From Theropithecus gelada (lineage: Eukaryota > Chordata > Mammalia > Primates > Cercopithecidae), in the NCBI RefSeq assembly GCF_003255815.1, contig NC_037680.1:10620564-10684563 (forward strand): DNA of 64,000 bases, written 5' to 3'. Position 1 is the stretch's first letter. Every line of letters starts with the position of its first letter. A program made the position numbers and the translations under genes. Positions 22,832-34,870 of the stretch are shown one piece after another. The notes below the pieces were generated by a model. It searched no databases and was not told where the DNA came from. It was given only the letters and a program-made list of their open reading frames with translations.

Positions 22832-23046
22832 CACCCCTTCTCTACTAAAAATACAAAAACTTAGCTGGGCGACGTGGCGGGTGCCTGTAGTCCCAGCTAC
22901 TCAGAAGGCCGAGGCAGGAAAATGGCGTGAATCCAGGAGGCAGAGTTTGCAGTGAGCTGAGATCACACCACCACACTCCAGCCCGGGTGACAGAACGAGA
23001 CTCCATCTCAAAAAAAAAAAAAAAGAAGAAGAAGAAGAAAAAAAAA
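22832..23046 (+). mobile_element. AluY, 5'-truncated, plus strand
   Basis: It starts inside the left monomer at 'ccttctctactaaaaatac', runs through 'gcaggaaaatggcgtgaatc' to an A-tail with GAA units (about 23024-23038). The short duplication 'agtctg' flanks it. It inserted into the MLT1 LTR. Confidence 0.9.
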
Positions 23047-23140
23047 GTCTGTGTATTCCACCTCTAGATATCTGGAGTAGCAGGTGTGTCCAGGGAAGGA
23101 ATTAGTGGCGGCAGCTTGGGAAGTCTGTCTACTATGTACA
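23047..23140 (-). mobile_element. MLT1-like LTR, right part
   Basis: The text 'tgtgtattccacctctagat' resumes the LTR interrupted at 22831. The outer boundary is indistinct. Confidence 0.5.
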
Positions 23141-23291
23141 CTACACTGACGTATGCAAAAAATGCACATATACTGTTTTGTTATTTTCTTTTTCTCTCTT
23201 CTCCTTGGGTAGTTGGGAAACTAAGTCCTGTAATTAACATCTTTGTCTCTTCCAGCGTAGGAGTATCCGTTCAGTTTGAATATTCAAACTG

Positions 23292-23505
23292 ATTTTTTTT
23301 TAGATAGGGTCTCACTCTGGCCACCTGGGTGGGAGTGCAGTGGTGCATTCACAGCTCACAGCAGCGTTAGCATCCTGAGGGTTACGGTGATCTTTCCACC
23401 TCAGCCTCCTGAGTAGCTGGGACTATAGGCGTGTGCCACCATGCCCAGTTAATACTTTGTATTTTTTGTAGGGGTGGGTGTTTGACATATTGCCCAGGCC
23501 GGTGA
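23292..23505 (-). mobile_element. Old Alu (AluJ-like) fragment, minus strand
   Basis: Poly-T, then 'tagggtctcactctgg', 'cagcctcctgagtagctggg' and 'gccaccatgcccagttaata' give an antisense Alu truncated at 'attgcccaggcc'. High divergence suggests AluJ or a free monomer. Confidence 0.8.
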
Positions 23506-24884
23506 GTAGTCAATTTAATCTAAGTTAAATTATCTAATAGAGCTGGTTTGAATAGCTTCTTTTGGATTTGCAGTCCATTTTCCCTCTTTTCTTTTCAAGA
23601 TGGCCTCTGGGGGTGCCCTGATGTCCTATGGCAGCAGGAGGTTGGGGGTTGGCCTGCTCTCCCAGGTCTCCAGTAAAGAAAGGCTGGGCAGATCTGTGAC
23701 TGTTGAGGCAGCACTGGTCCATCTGGCCTTAGGGGATGCAGTGGGACCCAATTCTGGAATCCCTAGCCCAGGCCATTTGGTTTTAATCTTGACATCTCCA
23801 CCGATACAGACCTTTGACCTGTCTCTTAATGTCCCCCTACTGTGGCATGTCAGAGCTCCTGGGTCTGTGTTCTGCCTGTCCTTCCCGCTGCCTGCCACTG
23901 TCCACGCTTACTGTCACTCCCATACCAAGCTGGACCCCTTGGCTGGAGTTCTCCAAGGATATCTGGAGCAAGGGGTGGTCTGAAGGGTCACAGGCTTCCC
24001 CGTGTTGAGGCAAATTTGTGTACATTTTTCCCACTTCACCCCTCCTTGAGGTGTGGCTCCCAGACCATTGGTACCTGCCTGATTTCTTCTCTCCAGCTCT
24101 GTCCCCCTCTGCCACTCACAGTCCCCAGCCCCCTGGAACAGGTGTCAGACTTTATAGGCTCCCTGCAGGATGTGAATGTGACTCTGCCTTGAAACAGCTC
24201 TGCTGAGAGCCTAGCAGGCACAGATGGAGGGGGCACCCTCTCTACACCATGGAAGAGACAATGACTGCATCCTCCAGACTTGGTCCTAGATATATTAAAT
24301 AAATGCCAGATAAATTTAGAAAACTGTTTCTCAGCAATGTCTAGCAGTCAAGATTCATGTCTCTTAAAAAAACTTTTAAAAAATCCTATTTTGGTAACAA
24401 CTTGAACAATCCTTTCTTTCTCTCTCAGTTCTTGTTTTAACAATCTTAATACTCTAGTCCTATTACCAATAACCTCTCCCATGGTCACCCTACCAGGCAG
24501 AGTATCTGCCTCTGGCTGACATGGGAGACAACTCTTTTGAGGAAATGCACAGTGAAAAACACAGTAATATATTTCCAACAAAACAAAACAAACCTCAAGT
24601 TCCCTTACTAGTAGCTACAATTGTGATGACGATTGTCCCCAACCAGATCATTCATTTATTGGTGGCAGGGGCCAGTTCTGGTTCCTTTGATGTTAACCTG
24701 CCATGTGACTTCGGCAAGTCACCAGCAGGAGGTGGCGTTCTGCCAAGGTTTCCACCACATCTCTAAGGCCTCTTCCAGCCTAAGGCTCCTTGTAGTGACA
24801 ACCTGTGGACAGTGGGTGAGCAAATGCAAGCTGCTGACCAGCTGACACATAGCAGATCTCTTACTTACTGACTGACCATGTATC
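23506..24884. other. Unique, locally GC-rich DNA
   Basis: Between 23590 and 24240 several overlapping frames of 90-127 aa are open on both strands. This reflects GC content and few AT-rich stops, not a coding signature. No repeat or known protein motif is seen. Confidence 0.5.
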
Positions 24885-24995
24885 CAACCAAGGCTTCCAA
24901 GGGCTGGGACTTTGTCTTGTTCATCGCTGTATCCCCCGCAGCTAAAACAGGACCTGGAGCATAGTATATGTTCAATAAGTAAATATTTATTAGAT
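24885..24995 (+). repeat. L2/MIR-class 3' fragment
   Basis: 'gggctgggactttgtcttgt' and 'catagtatatgttcaataag' match the common 3' end of mammalian L2-type elements. Confidence 0.7.
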
Positions 24996-25059
24996 ATTGA
25001 GGGATTGCTGACTCCTTCTCACTGGTCCTCCTGAGACACCTGTCCCACGTGTGACATTA

Positions 25060-25645
25060 GTCAGGTATCGGAATGCAATATCCCCAAATATGGTACCTTG
25101 GCATACTGAATATTTTAAGGTGAAGGAAATTGAGAAGATCATAGAAGCAATAAGGTCACTCTGATCTTCTTCCTGCGGCTTCTCTCCTGAAGTGGGTCAT
25201 AGAGACAAGAATTCCCCTCACCCTTTCTTCCTTAAAGCAACTCATAAAACCTAGGAATGTCTGTCTCTGACCTTCTCCCTCCTTTCTCTCTGAAGACTCT
25301 CATACAACAGGTGTCCTGCTATGTACATAGAGGGAAGGAATGTCACACAGAGGCCAAGAAGAATCAGACTAAACAGGGCTTGCTAAGTTCCTCCCTGTTT
25401 ATTATCATTAAGTCATAACCTTTTGTCCTCTAATTGTATTTCTGCATGACTGTCCATAAAAATACATGGTTTTCCCTACTTTGGGTCTTCATTCCTGAAG
25501 CCTCCCATGTCATGTAAAATTTATATGAAGTAAATTTATATTATTTTCTGCTGTTAATCTGTCTCCTGTTACAGGAGTCCTAGCCATCAGCCTTGCAATG
25601 AGTGAGGAAAAGATCTTACTTTTTCTCCTCTATCCTTTGTTTCTA
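25060..25645 (+). mobile_element. ERV1-type solo LTR, plus strand
   Basis: 'ttttgtcctctaattgtatt', 'gcatgactgtccataaaaat', 'ttcctgaagcctcccatgtc' and 'ctgctgttaatctgtctcct' are hallmarks of the R/U5 end of MER4/MER41-like ERV1 LTRs. Start and family are approximate. No internal ERV sequence is present. Confidence 0.65.
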
Positions 25646-26300
25646 CTTTCTGCGTCCTGGCAAGCCCATGAAGGCTGATGTCTGTGCTCACCTCTTGCTC
25701 ACCAGGCTTTTGAGGGAGGGAAATTCTCAGCGTCCTTGGCCACTCTTTACTGGCTTTCATAGTGAGATGTGTACCTTGTTAGAGCTGAGGGGGTGCCTCT
25801 GAGGAAGGTGGTATATTCTCTGGCTAATTCAGAGCTTCTCATCAGACAACAGGTCTCTAGGAATGAGGAGAAGGCCCTGCTCAGACATTGGGAGCAGCAG
25901 GATTCCTGGAATGGGATGGAATGGTCCACAATATGGAATATGCACTCTAGGCTGGTGGTTCGCCTCAGGAGGTGGCCTTGGGTGTTCAATACAGGACAGG
26001 GAAGTGCCGAAAATGACAGAGGGTGTCTTGGGGGATGGGGGTGCAGATAGGTGACATTTCCTCTTCTTAATATCTCCCAGCACAAAGCAGAGAACATACA
26101 ATGTCAGTGGGGGCTCACCTGAGGCCTGTTAATTCAGAAGTTCTCTGCATTTTTCAGCCGGCCATACTCTGATAACCTTCAGGACAGATGTTCTCCCATC
26201 TGTACCTACAGTTACCTCCTAGGTAAAACCAAGTTGGGTCATGGGTGACTTGCTCCCTGCTTACAGCTGGAACCCTCTTCTTTCTTCCACTGGTCTGTGA
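25646..26300. other. Unique DNA
   Basis: Frames up to 116 aa overlap on both strands at 25747-26101 without motif support. No repeat is seen. Confidence 0.5.
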
Positions 26301-26408
26301 TGGGCCAACATGACAGAACTTTAACACTTACTGGGATACCTAGTGCAGCACCTAGCACAGGTGGGCACTTGGGGAATGTTTGTGGAATGAATGAATGAAT
26401 GAATGAAA
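26301..26408 (+). repeat. L2/MIR-class 3' end with (GAAT)n tail
   Basis: 'gcagcacctagcacaggtgg' leads into about five GAAT/ATGA units (26384-26407), a usual tail position for these elements. Confidence 0.7.
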
Positions 26409-26499
26409 GGGCAACAGGGAGGATGAATGAGAGGGAGGAAGAGAAAGAAAAGAGAAAGGAATGGAGGAAGAAAAATTATTTCATATGGGTGATACCAGT

Positions 26500-26950
26500 G
26501 CTCATTTACAAGTCTCTAAATTTTTGTAATAGCAAAAGATTAAAAATAACACAGATGTCCATCTATAGGGTCCTGGCTAATTAACTAACTGTATAATAAG
26601 ATAAAATGCAGCATTTTTTTTTAAAAAAGCGGATACTCTTTAGGTATTGATATGAAGAAATTTTCAAGATACTAAATATAAAAAGTAAAGTCACTCTGTA
26701 TGTGTGTTTAGGGGTGTGTGTGTATGTGTGTATGTATTAAGCTACTTCTGTGTCAAAAAAGAGAGGAAAAATAAGAATATTGTATATATTTACATGGGTC
26801 ATATAAACAAACTGTGAAAGAGTATACAGGACCCTAATAAAAATAGTTACCATTTTGGGGGAGGTTAGTTGGGGGAAGGAAAGGAGGAAGAGACAGGAGG
26901 AAAACTTTTCGCTAGCTCTTTAAAATGGTTATGCCTGGAAATGTATTACT
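26500..26950 (+). repeat. Ancient L1M/HAL1-like 3' fragment
   Basis: 'ttgtaatagcaaaagattaa' followed by 'cacagatgtccatctatagg' and 'gataaaatgcagc' matches the widespread L1 ORF2 3' end, then a decayed 3'UTR with a TG-rich patch at 26700-26735. Confidence 0.7.
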
Positions 26951-28194
26951 CTTGTCAAGGTTGTAGTTTAAGTCCTTCAAGTCAAGGGAGCATTCTGGTT
27001 GAATTTCGTCTATCTAGTGCCCTGCGAAGCATGTGACTAGAGCTTTCCCTTGATCATGGCAAAATTGATTTGATAATAGAATCTGATCTTTCTCATTTTA
27101 GCCAAATCTAGCTAATCTGAATCATTGCCCTCCAGTTATAAGACAGGAGAGAATGACTCAGCTCAAAGGAAATGCTTAGATACGGATACAGCCTGCCACT
27201 TCTCATGGTGAATTACATTATTGATCTCCAAATTTGTGAACAGTTTATACCTATACAAAGTATTCAGTTTTATAAGTAACCCTTTTTAATCATTGAAAGA
27301 ATTGGAAAAATTCAGGAATGGTTACCTCTTGCCAGGATTCTTGCAAAGATGGCAAATTGGAAACAAGCATCTGTTTCAATGCTTTTTATACATTTCTGTC
27401 CCTATCTTTGAACAAGTATCTACTGAACACCTATTATGGGTGAAACTTAGATAAAGAAAGTCAGAAATATATGTGGGTATATTGAAACCATTGACATTTC
27501 TATAACGGCTTTTTTTTTTCTTTTTGCTATGTTTGGGGGGAATGGTTAATTATCATTGCACTATAAATGTATTGGCATAACAAGTGGCTTATATTCTTCA
27601 CTTTAATAACAATCGGTAATTTCCTGAGTCATAATAATAAGGCTTTAACATATTAGCTCAGTGAAGACTTGGTCAATGTCATTACTGAGAAAAATATGGT
27701 ATGACCTAGTACATTATACCATCCATTATAATGTTCTTGGTCAATAATCATAACTTTTATTATAATTATTGAAAGCTAGGTTTCCCCTTTGGTGCAGAGC
27801 GTTGTAAAGACAGATGCATGAGATTGTGCAGGATCAAGGTGTCATCCATAATAGCACATTCAGCTGGATTTATGTCCCTCTCCAATTAGAGGACAATCAA
27901 GCTCAAATTAATTTAGCTCACAGCTACTAATGAGCAACAGCAAAATCAGCTCACTATAAAAATTGTTATTGAATTTTATTTTCTTCAACTTGATAAACGT
28001 TTATGTGCTGCGAGTAATGCGTGTTTGAGGTCTGGTGCTGAGGGACCTTGAGGGTTGTCTGTTCATGGGCTCTGTGACAGCTTCGTTCCCTGGTGCACCA
28101 ACATTTAATGAGTTGTTAGACATCCACAGAGATGGGCTTCCTCTGTTAACTGAGCCTTGACAGTTGCTTTTGAGTGAATTTTCTCGTCTAAACT
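26951..28194. other. Unique AT-rich DNA
   Basis: No repeat recognised. 27540-27990 is rich in TAAT-type words and is considered as a possible conserved element in the findings. No coding evidence. Confidence 0.5.
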
Positions 28195-28510
28195 GCTGAT
28201 ATAAATATAATGCAAACCACATACATAATATAAAGTTTTCTAGTAGCCACATTTTAAAAAGTGAAAAAGAAATAGGTGACATTAATATATTTTATGTAAC
28301 TCAACGCAATGTATCTAAACTATTATTTCAATGTGTAAACAATATAAAAATATTAATGCAATAGTTTACATTCTTTGTGTTTTGTAGTAAATCTTCAAAA
28401 TCCAGTGTGTATTTTACATTTATAGTCCATCTCCAGTGCTCTAGTCTCCTTTCAAATGAACAATAGCCACATGGGGCTGGTGGCTTCCACATGGGACAGG
28501 ATGGGTCTAG
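28195..28510 (+). repeat. Ancient interspersed repeat, family not named
   Basis: 'ttttctagtagccacatttt', 'gtgtgtattttacatttata' and 'caatagccacatggggctgg' recur throughout mammalian genomes in this order. I recognise the pattern as an old interspersed element but cannot name it. Confidence 0.55.
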
Positions 28511-29435
28511 ACTGAATTTCTTCCTTTATAACAAAGCTTCACTTCCCTCTTTGGAGTTCGTAGGTTGAGGCAAGGTGAGCACAGGTTTTGGTTACTCAAT
28601 GATGATAAAGAACATGCACAACCTATAAGCAGGAGAAGATACTACCTTTTCATCTTTACTGTTAGTCTTGCAAGTCATTGGCAAATTTACAATCTCTATG
28701 AATTGGCTTATGGTCCCTGTCACCATCCACCTACCACACTAATAAAGGCAGAATAGATCCTCATAAATCTCCTTTTCCCCCATTATCAGAGCTTCACCAA
28801 CTGTGGCCTCATAAAAAAGGTTGTTTATTATTATTATTATTTGTTGACACAAAAAATGCATATTTTTCTGAAGCCTGCCTTCCCACTAGTGCTGTTGCTT
28901 TGATATCAAAGAGGGCATGAAGCATATTGTCAAATATATGTTTGGGGAATTAGAAGTCACTGAATGTTTCATCTCTTTGGCAATGTTCCTGAGGAAAGTG
29001 CACACTTAAATCTAGGAGAATATTTTAATTGTTTAATATTATAAATGTTTAATAGGAACTCTGAGGTGTAATGCAAGGATTCACTGAACTTGATTACTGC
29101 AAAGTAGGAGATGTGTAATGAGAGTCTGGAGCTCGGGGTTCTCATCACTTGGAGACCCTTATACACTGATGAAATGGGATGCCCAGGGCAGGGGCTGGGG
29201 GAGGAAGAACAGCCACTGAGATTACCACTCCAATGGATGCAGCTACAAATTAGGCTTCTTGCCAGTGCACGAGACCCTCTGATGACACTCTAATAGGCTT
29301 CAGCCTGGCACAGTCTCATCATTGCTTTTTCCACCCTCTTTCCTCTCAAAGTAAATAAGTAGCTATCAGACTCGTGACTGGTCTTTCTGTTTCCAGCCCT
29401 GTCCTCAAATTCATCGTTGACCCAGCTGTCAGAGA
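28511..29435. other. Unique DNA with short (TTA)n
   Basis: A (TTA)n microsatellite lies at 28822-28843. Otherwise no repeat or gene is recognised. Confidence 0.5.
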
Positions 29436-29960
29436 GCTCTGTCTAAAATGCAAATGGGATCCCATCGCTCACTGCTAAAAATATTTCAGTGGCTCCCCAT
29501 TGCCTTTGGATTAGAGACCATGCATTTCTTAACAGTGGCCTACAAGCTGTCCTGTGATCTGGCTTCTTTGGATTTCCTTCACTTCCCTTCCTCTTCGTTC
29601 CTCTCTCTGACTTACAATTTATATTCCTACAACTCTGACCCACATTTCTGTAATCAATCCTTTCTTCCCCCCTTTCGGGCTTCTTCCCCACAAAATTTTA
29701 GTTTACTTTCTTTATAAGTCATAAGTCAGCCTTTACCTCCTCCAGGAAGCTGTCTCCAAGCTTCCCCCACTCCACTCCAGGCAAGGCAAATGCCTTTGAT
29801 ACTGCTATGCTACTTGCATCAAATATATACACATCAATCATAATGCCTATTTGTGTAACCATCTGCCATCTGCATAACACCTTGCCTTTTATTTTTGAAT
29901 GCTTCATGCCAAGCTCAGTGGCTGATGCCTAGTAGGTGCTCAGTGGATGTCTGCTGGTGG
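29436..29960 (+). repeat. L2 LINE 3' region, plus strand
   Basis: 'ttcagtggctccccattgcc', 'ggcctacaagctgtcctgtg', 'tacctcctccaggaagctgt' and the 3' end 'gatgcctagtaggtgctcag' follow the L2 consensus order for over 500 bases. The 89-aa frame inside is decayed L2. Confidence 0.88.
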
Positions 29961-31974
29961 GCTGGCCAGGCCCATGAGGCAGTGGTTTCTGGGGTTCGGG
30001 GAACTGCCTTTTCTCTCTGTTAGAAGGTGAGGCATCACCTCTCATTCAGCTCCTGAGGAGGTCAGCTTGGGCACTCATTCCCCTATAAGAGGGAACAGAT
30101 GATGAGACTAAGTCTTCAGCCCAATGCCTGCAGTAGGGTCCTCAGAGGTCTGGCTGCCTTCCAGTCATGATGATGAAAGTGTATTGCTTTGATTCAGTTA
30201 GATGAAGTCTTGGGACTCCACCAGCAATGCAGTGTTTTGAAGGGAGCAGGTAGAGAGAGGCTGCCTGAGCGGTCAGGAGTTTAATGTCCGTCTTGATGGC
30301 CATGAGAGTCATTGAAGAATTTTTAGCAGAGAGTGGGAGAATCAGGTTTACCTGGACCAAGGCTCTTCCAGCCCAGCCTCAACTGCATGTTTCTGTATTC
30401 CTGCAGTTTCTGACAGGGGAAGAAATGCGGAGGAAGGGGTCAGAGACAGGGATCTGTGTCGGTTAGAATTGCAATCTGTTATGAGTAGAAGAAAATTCAA
30501 AGAACAGTGACTTAAAAACAGGATTGGGGGTCGTTTCTTTCCTATCTAATAACAAGAAGCCTGGATATGGGCCGTCCAGGGCCAGCACAGCATTTGCCCC
30601 TTTGCCTCACTGTCTTAGCACATGGGCTTCATCCTCATCATCACAGGATGACTTCGCCTTTCCAGCGGGGACAAGGCAGAAAGGTGAAGGGTCCAAGGCA
30701 AAAGGACAAGTTACTGAATCTGTTTCCTGGACAGCCACCTAGTGACCTCTGCTTGTGCCTCAGTCACATGGGCACTGCTAGCTGTGAAGGAGCCTGAGAG
30801 ACGTTGCCCCAACAAACTTGAAGTTCTGTGAATAATGGAAGAACGAATAGATATTGGGCAGGCAACCAGCATTAACACCCTGACTTTCCAACGTCTTCCT
30901 GAGAGTTTGGATTTCTTCTTTCCTGGCATTAACACTCTCTGAATTTACCGTGTTTACTTGTTTGTTGGCTTGTGGAGTCATATGCTCTGTGAGAGGAGGA
31001 GCCTCTCTTCTCTGATTCTGTCCTGCCCGTTTCACCTCTGATACCACAGGGATGGGGGATCCCTCAGCTCCAGGCCTTCAGATCCAGAATGAAAATCCTT
31101 GGCTCCATCCCCCAGCGGGATATGTGGAAGCATCTCTCAAAGAGGCAAGGTATCTCTGGTATTTGGCATACAACTGATTTCACCAGACTGGGTGCCTCTT
31201 CTCCATCTCTGGGATCTTGTTCTTTTTTGTTCCCCCCTCCTTATTAAACAATTAGCCAACATGACACTGGATACTGATTAGCAATTTGTATAGCAATAAA
31301 AGAAAGCTGGCAGAATTCCATTGTTTTGCTCTCCAGTTCTTCATTTCCATTTTTAATGTACTGTGTCTTCATTCATTTGACGGGGTTTCCTCTTCTGCGT
31401 ATGTCCTTAATGGAATAGTGTTCTTCCCCCCACCCCTCCAATAATTGTGAACATGAAAGAGCTGCTTAAATTATTCAGTCATTTTATTTTATAATTTGAG
31501 CTGGGAGTATTTATGGCTTTTCCTCCCTTTCCCTTTGTGTGCTAAATCAATAGTTGCTGTGTAAATGTGACTTAAACCGTAGCATGGAGGCTCTTCTACT
31601 TCTAGACCCTTCCCTGTGGTCCCACTGGCTGGGGGATTTGGAGTCCCTATCTGTCAAAGGCCTTTCTTAGCCTTGCAGTCAGTCCCACGTTGTGATATAA
31701 ATGATCCGCACACACATCCCCTTCTTAAAGGGAGATGCCCTCTCTGGGCTCCTATGTTAACCTACTTGTGCTTTCAAAATCATAATTTTTCCTCTAGAAT
31801 GATCACTCATTTATTTTTCTACTGGAGATTCTGGAGAGAAGGGACTTTATCCTATCCATCTCTGCCTCTCTAGAGCCCCCTTGAGAGAATGGTAGACATC
31901 AATAGATCAAGGATTTCATTTAATCATCAATTAATGAGTGATTGGGAAGAACTGAACAATTACAAAAGCCAAAT
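29961..31974. other. Unique DNA, one possible old repeat
   Basis: 30460-30760 ('gaacagtgacttaaaaacag' onward) resembles an ancient mammalian repeat also seen at 55150-55560, but I cannot name it. The rest shows no repeat and no coding evidence. Confidence 0.45.
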
Positions 31975-32160
31975 GTATTCTGTATGACAGGCATTGTTCT
32001 TAGTTGCTTTAAAGACATTAACACATCTAATCTTTACAATTACCCTTTATGAAGCAGAGATTATTATCCTGACTTCATAGAGGAGGGAAGAAAGCCAGGA
32101 AGACAGATTGAGTAGCTGCTTTAGGGTTACAAGCCCAATATGGGGGACAGCAAGATTGGG
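31975..32160 (-). repeat. MIR SINE, minus strand
   Basis: 'tgacaggcattgttcttagt', 'taatctttacaattaccctt' and 'agattattatcctgacttca' follow antisense MIR. Confidence 0.8.
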
Positions 32161-32999
32161 CCCATAATTTGGCCCTGGGTACTGTGACTATGGAGCCTAC
32201 CTGCTTAGCCCGTGCAGAGCACAGCCTTCTTGTCTGAGTAGAAGGTGCCATGTATTTATATGACATCTGGGCCAGGAAGCAGAGCCTCCCTCCTTCTCTC
32301 TGACTCAGGAGCCTCCATGTGAGGAAACCAACCCAATCCCCTTGTCTCCAGCAACCTTCTGAGAATAGATATAAATGCAAATAGCAGGAACCTGAATTGA
32401 TGTGGACCTTCCTTAATGCCTGAAAACTGCCTGGCAGCTGCCACAACAGTGTATGACTCCCCTGGGCATGTGCATGTGGCTACTGGCAGCCCTGGAGGAC
32501 AAGGGCCACCCCATACAGGGCAGAGCCCTCTGAAGAGTCTGCTGCAGGTGGCTCTGCCACCACCAACTTATGTAACAAATCACTCTGAGTCATCTTTACT
32601 CTGTAAAATGCAGATGTCTATTGGTGCTGGAGGCAGCCTGCCAAGAATTCCTGTGGCCAGGAATTTCATAAACCAGACATTGTATTTTTAAAAGAGAAAA
32701 GACTAAAGTATCACCTGTTAAACATTAAGAACTAAGGACATGAAAAAAGGAGAAAAGTAAAATTAAAAAGACCATCTTCTGCCAACATTTCATAAAAGCA
32801 TTTTAACTCCCAAAACTATAAGTGGGATTATCTCAGAAAACAATGAACGATCCATTAAATTGAGTTCTAATGGTTAACACATGAAAAACTCACACCGTCC
32901 TTGTTTTGTTCATCAGTTCAGTTTAAACCTGTGAAAATTCTGTTGCCCATCACTGAGGTCCATTACTTTTTGGGAAAAAGTAATGTAGAAAAAAAGAGG
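32161..32999. other. Unique DNA
   Basis: Overlapping frames up to 123 aa (32075-32446 minus) lack motifs. No repeat recognised. Confidence 0.5.
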
Positions 33000-33145
33000 A
33001 GTCCAATCCTAGCCCTGCCATCCACTGCTTGTGTGACCTTGGGCAATTTAGTTGGTATCTTTGATCTTTGATTTCTTCCTCTGTGAATTGGGAACTGCTT
33101 TTCAGGGCTTTGTAAAGATGAAATGAGGATATGAGGGTGATCTGG
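33000..33145 (+). repeat. MIR SINE, plus strand
   Basis: 'ccactgcttgtgtgaccttg' and 'cttcctctgtgaattgggaa' are sense MIR core text. Confidence 0.85.
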
Positions 33146-33429
33146 CTGCAACATCTGTCACCCCGCTGATGGCCAGGGTTGACGTGGCTGATCTGGCTGA
33201 CTAGGCGGGTGTCCCCTCCCTCCCTCTGCTCCATGTGCATCCCTCCCGACTCTGCATGCTCCGCTGAAGAGGATGACCTTCCCCGACAGAGGAGAAATGG
33301 TCTTTGGTCAAGGGTATATGAGCAGCTGTGCTGCCCTGCTAGAACCTCCACAAACAAGCTCTGAAGATTAAATGAGGTGTGTGTTGAGTGCTCAGAACCT
33401 GGGGGAAGAGTTTGGACCATGCTCAGAAT

Positions 33430-33632
33430 TTTCAGAGCAATAATTCTCATAAAGTGATCCTAGACAGGCAGTATCAGCATCACCCAGGAACTTCTGAGAA
33501 ATGCAAATTATTGGGCCTCACCCCAGACCTGCTCAATCAGAAACTGGGGGTGGAGCCCAGGAATCTATATTTTAACCAGCACTCCTGTTGATTCTGATGC
33601 ATGCTCAAGTTTGAGAACCACCATTGTAGGGA
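33430..33632 (+). mobile_element. MER5A hAT-Charlie MITE
   Basis: 'gcagtatcagcatcacccag', 'gaaatgcaaattattgggcc' and the end 'tttgagaaccacc' match MER5A, a non-autonomous hAT DNA transposon. Confidence 0.85.
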
Positions 33633-34744
33633 AAGCTGTCACCTCAGTCACAGTGGCCACTGCTGTGGCCACGTGTGGGATCTGTGAGATCTGATAGAGC
33701 AGCCAGAGCACCTGTGAAGAGGGAACCGAGAGGGCCTTGAGCTTCCCTGGTAATCATTCAGTTCAATCTGCACTTTCTTCACAATCCATCATTCATGGGA
33801 GGAGGCTTTACCTGGATGTGTTAAGCAATGGGTCACCCACCTACCTGTCACCATTAGATTCATAAGCTCAGGACACCTGTGCCCTCCTTCCTACCTAGCA
33901 GTGGTAGTGACATTGCTCTGCAGACAGTGAGGGCTTCCCTCCTCCCATCCAGCTGTCTCTGATGTCAAGATTGCCAGGAGTGGGGACAAGCAACACCCTG
34001 CACTTTGCCATTGATCAGCTTTTCTCTGTCTCTCATTTTCTCCATTGAGTGACACTTGGAGGTGGGCCTAGTGTCTGCCCAAGTCTGCTGCTACATGATG
34101 CTGTCAGCGTCTTTGTCCCAAAATACAGCTATAATTGGGTCTCTCCCAAACAAAACAATCCCTTTACAAGACACCCAGAGAATAAATCCAAAGTCTTTAT
34201 CTTGGAACACCACAGCCTCCAAAATCTAGTACCCACTGTCCGAATTTTTTTAAAAATAAATTTTAAAGATGTAGGAAGCACAGAGAATAGTATTACATGT
34301 CCTCAGAAGTCACACTGTCACATGTTACCGTGTTGTCACATTCATTTTATTATTTTCTAGTGAAGTCATTCCAAGTAAAGTCTCCTTTCCCCTCCTTGAA
34401 TTCACGCTTCAGTCATTTTCCTCTGCGAATCACTTTATAGAGCCCACACTCAAGCCCGGCAAGACCATGAGAATTTCCAGTGGAAACTGGTGCTGTCCTG
34501 CCTCCCTACGTTTGTCTGCGTGGGACCCCTGACTAGAATGTCCCCCTACCTATCAGCTGCCCCTGGGATTTGAGAGTTCGCTCAAACCCTACTAGCTCTT
34601 GAAGCACCAGTTGAAATGCCACACTTCCCATAAAGCCCACGGGTTTTCTTTCCCACATCTCTTAAACTCCACCAGCCCTCCCCACTGTCACCTTGAGCTG
34701 GGATAACTTTCAAACCCCTGCCTTCGGAGCACAGGATTGATTCA
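33633..34744. other. Unique DNA
   Basis: No repeat or gene recognised. Confidence 0.5.
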
Positions 34745-34870
34745 GAGCACAAGGTTGAAGGCTCAGCTTGGTCATCGACTGAGTGTGGGATCCTTGACAG
34801 ACTCAAAGCCCTCATCTGTGAAATGGGGATAATAGTGTCTTCTTTGCAGGCTTGAGAGAAAATGTGTGAC
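34745..34870 (+). repeat. MIR SINE, plus strand
   Basis: 'catctgtgaaatggggataa' with flanking decay is MIR core. A second MIR-like scrap is at 35185-35225 ('actgtgtgccaggcacggga'). Confidence 0.8.

Noticed and set aside
23590..24240. Cluster of overlapping frames (90-127 aa) with a good ATG context at 23600
   Set aside because: Frames are open on both strands because the region is GC-rich. There is no motif, signal peptide or exon structure to support coding.
32950..33450. 166-aa open frame on the minus strand
   Set aside because: It overlaps a decayed MIR and the start of the MER5A region, has no recognisable domain or splice context, and other frames are open in the same place.
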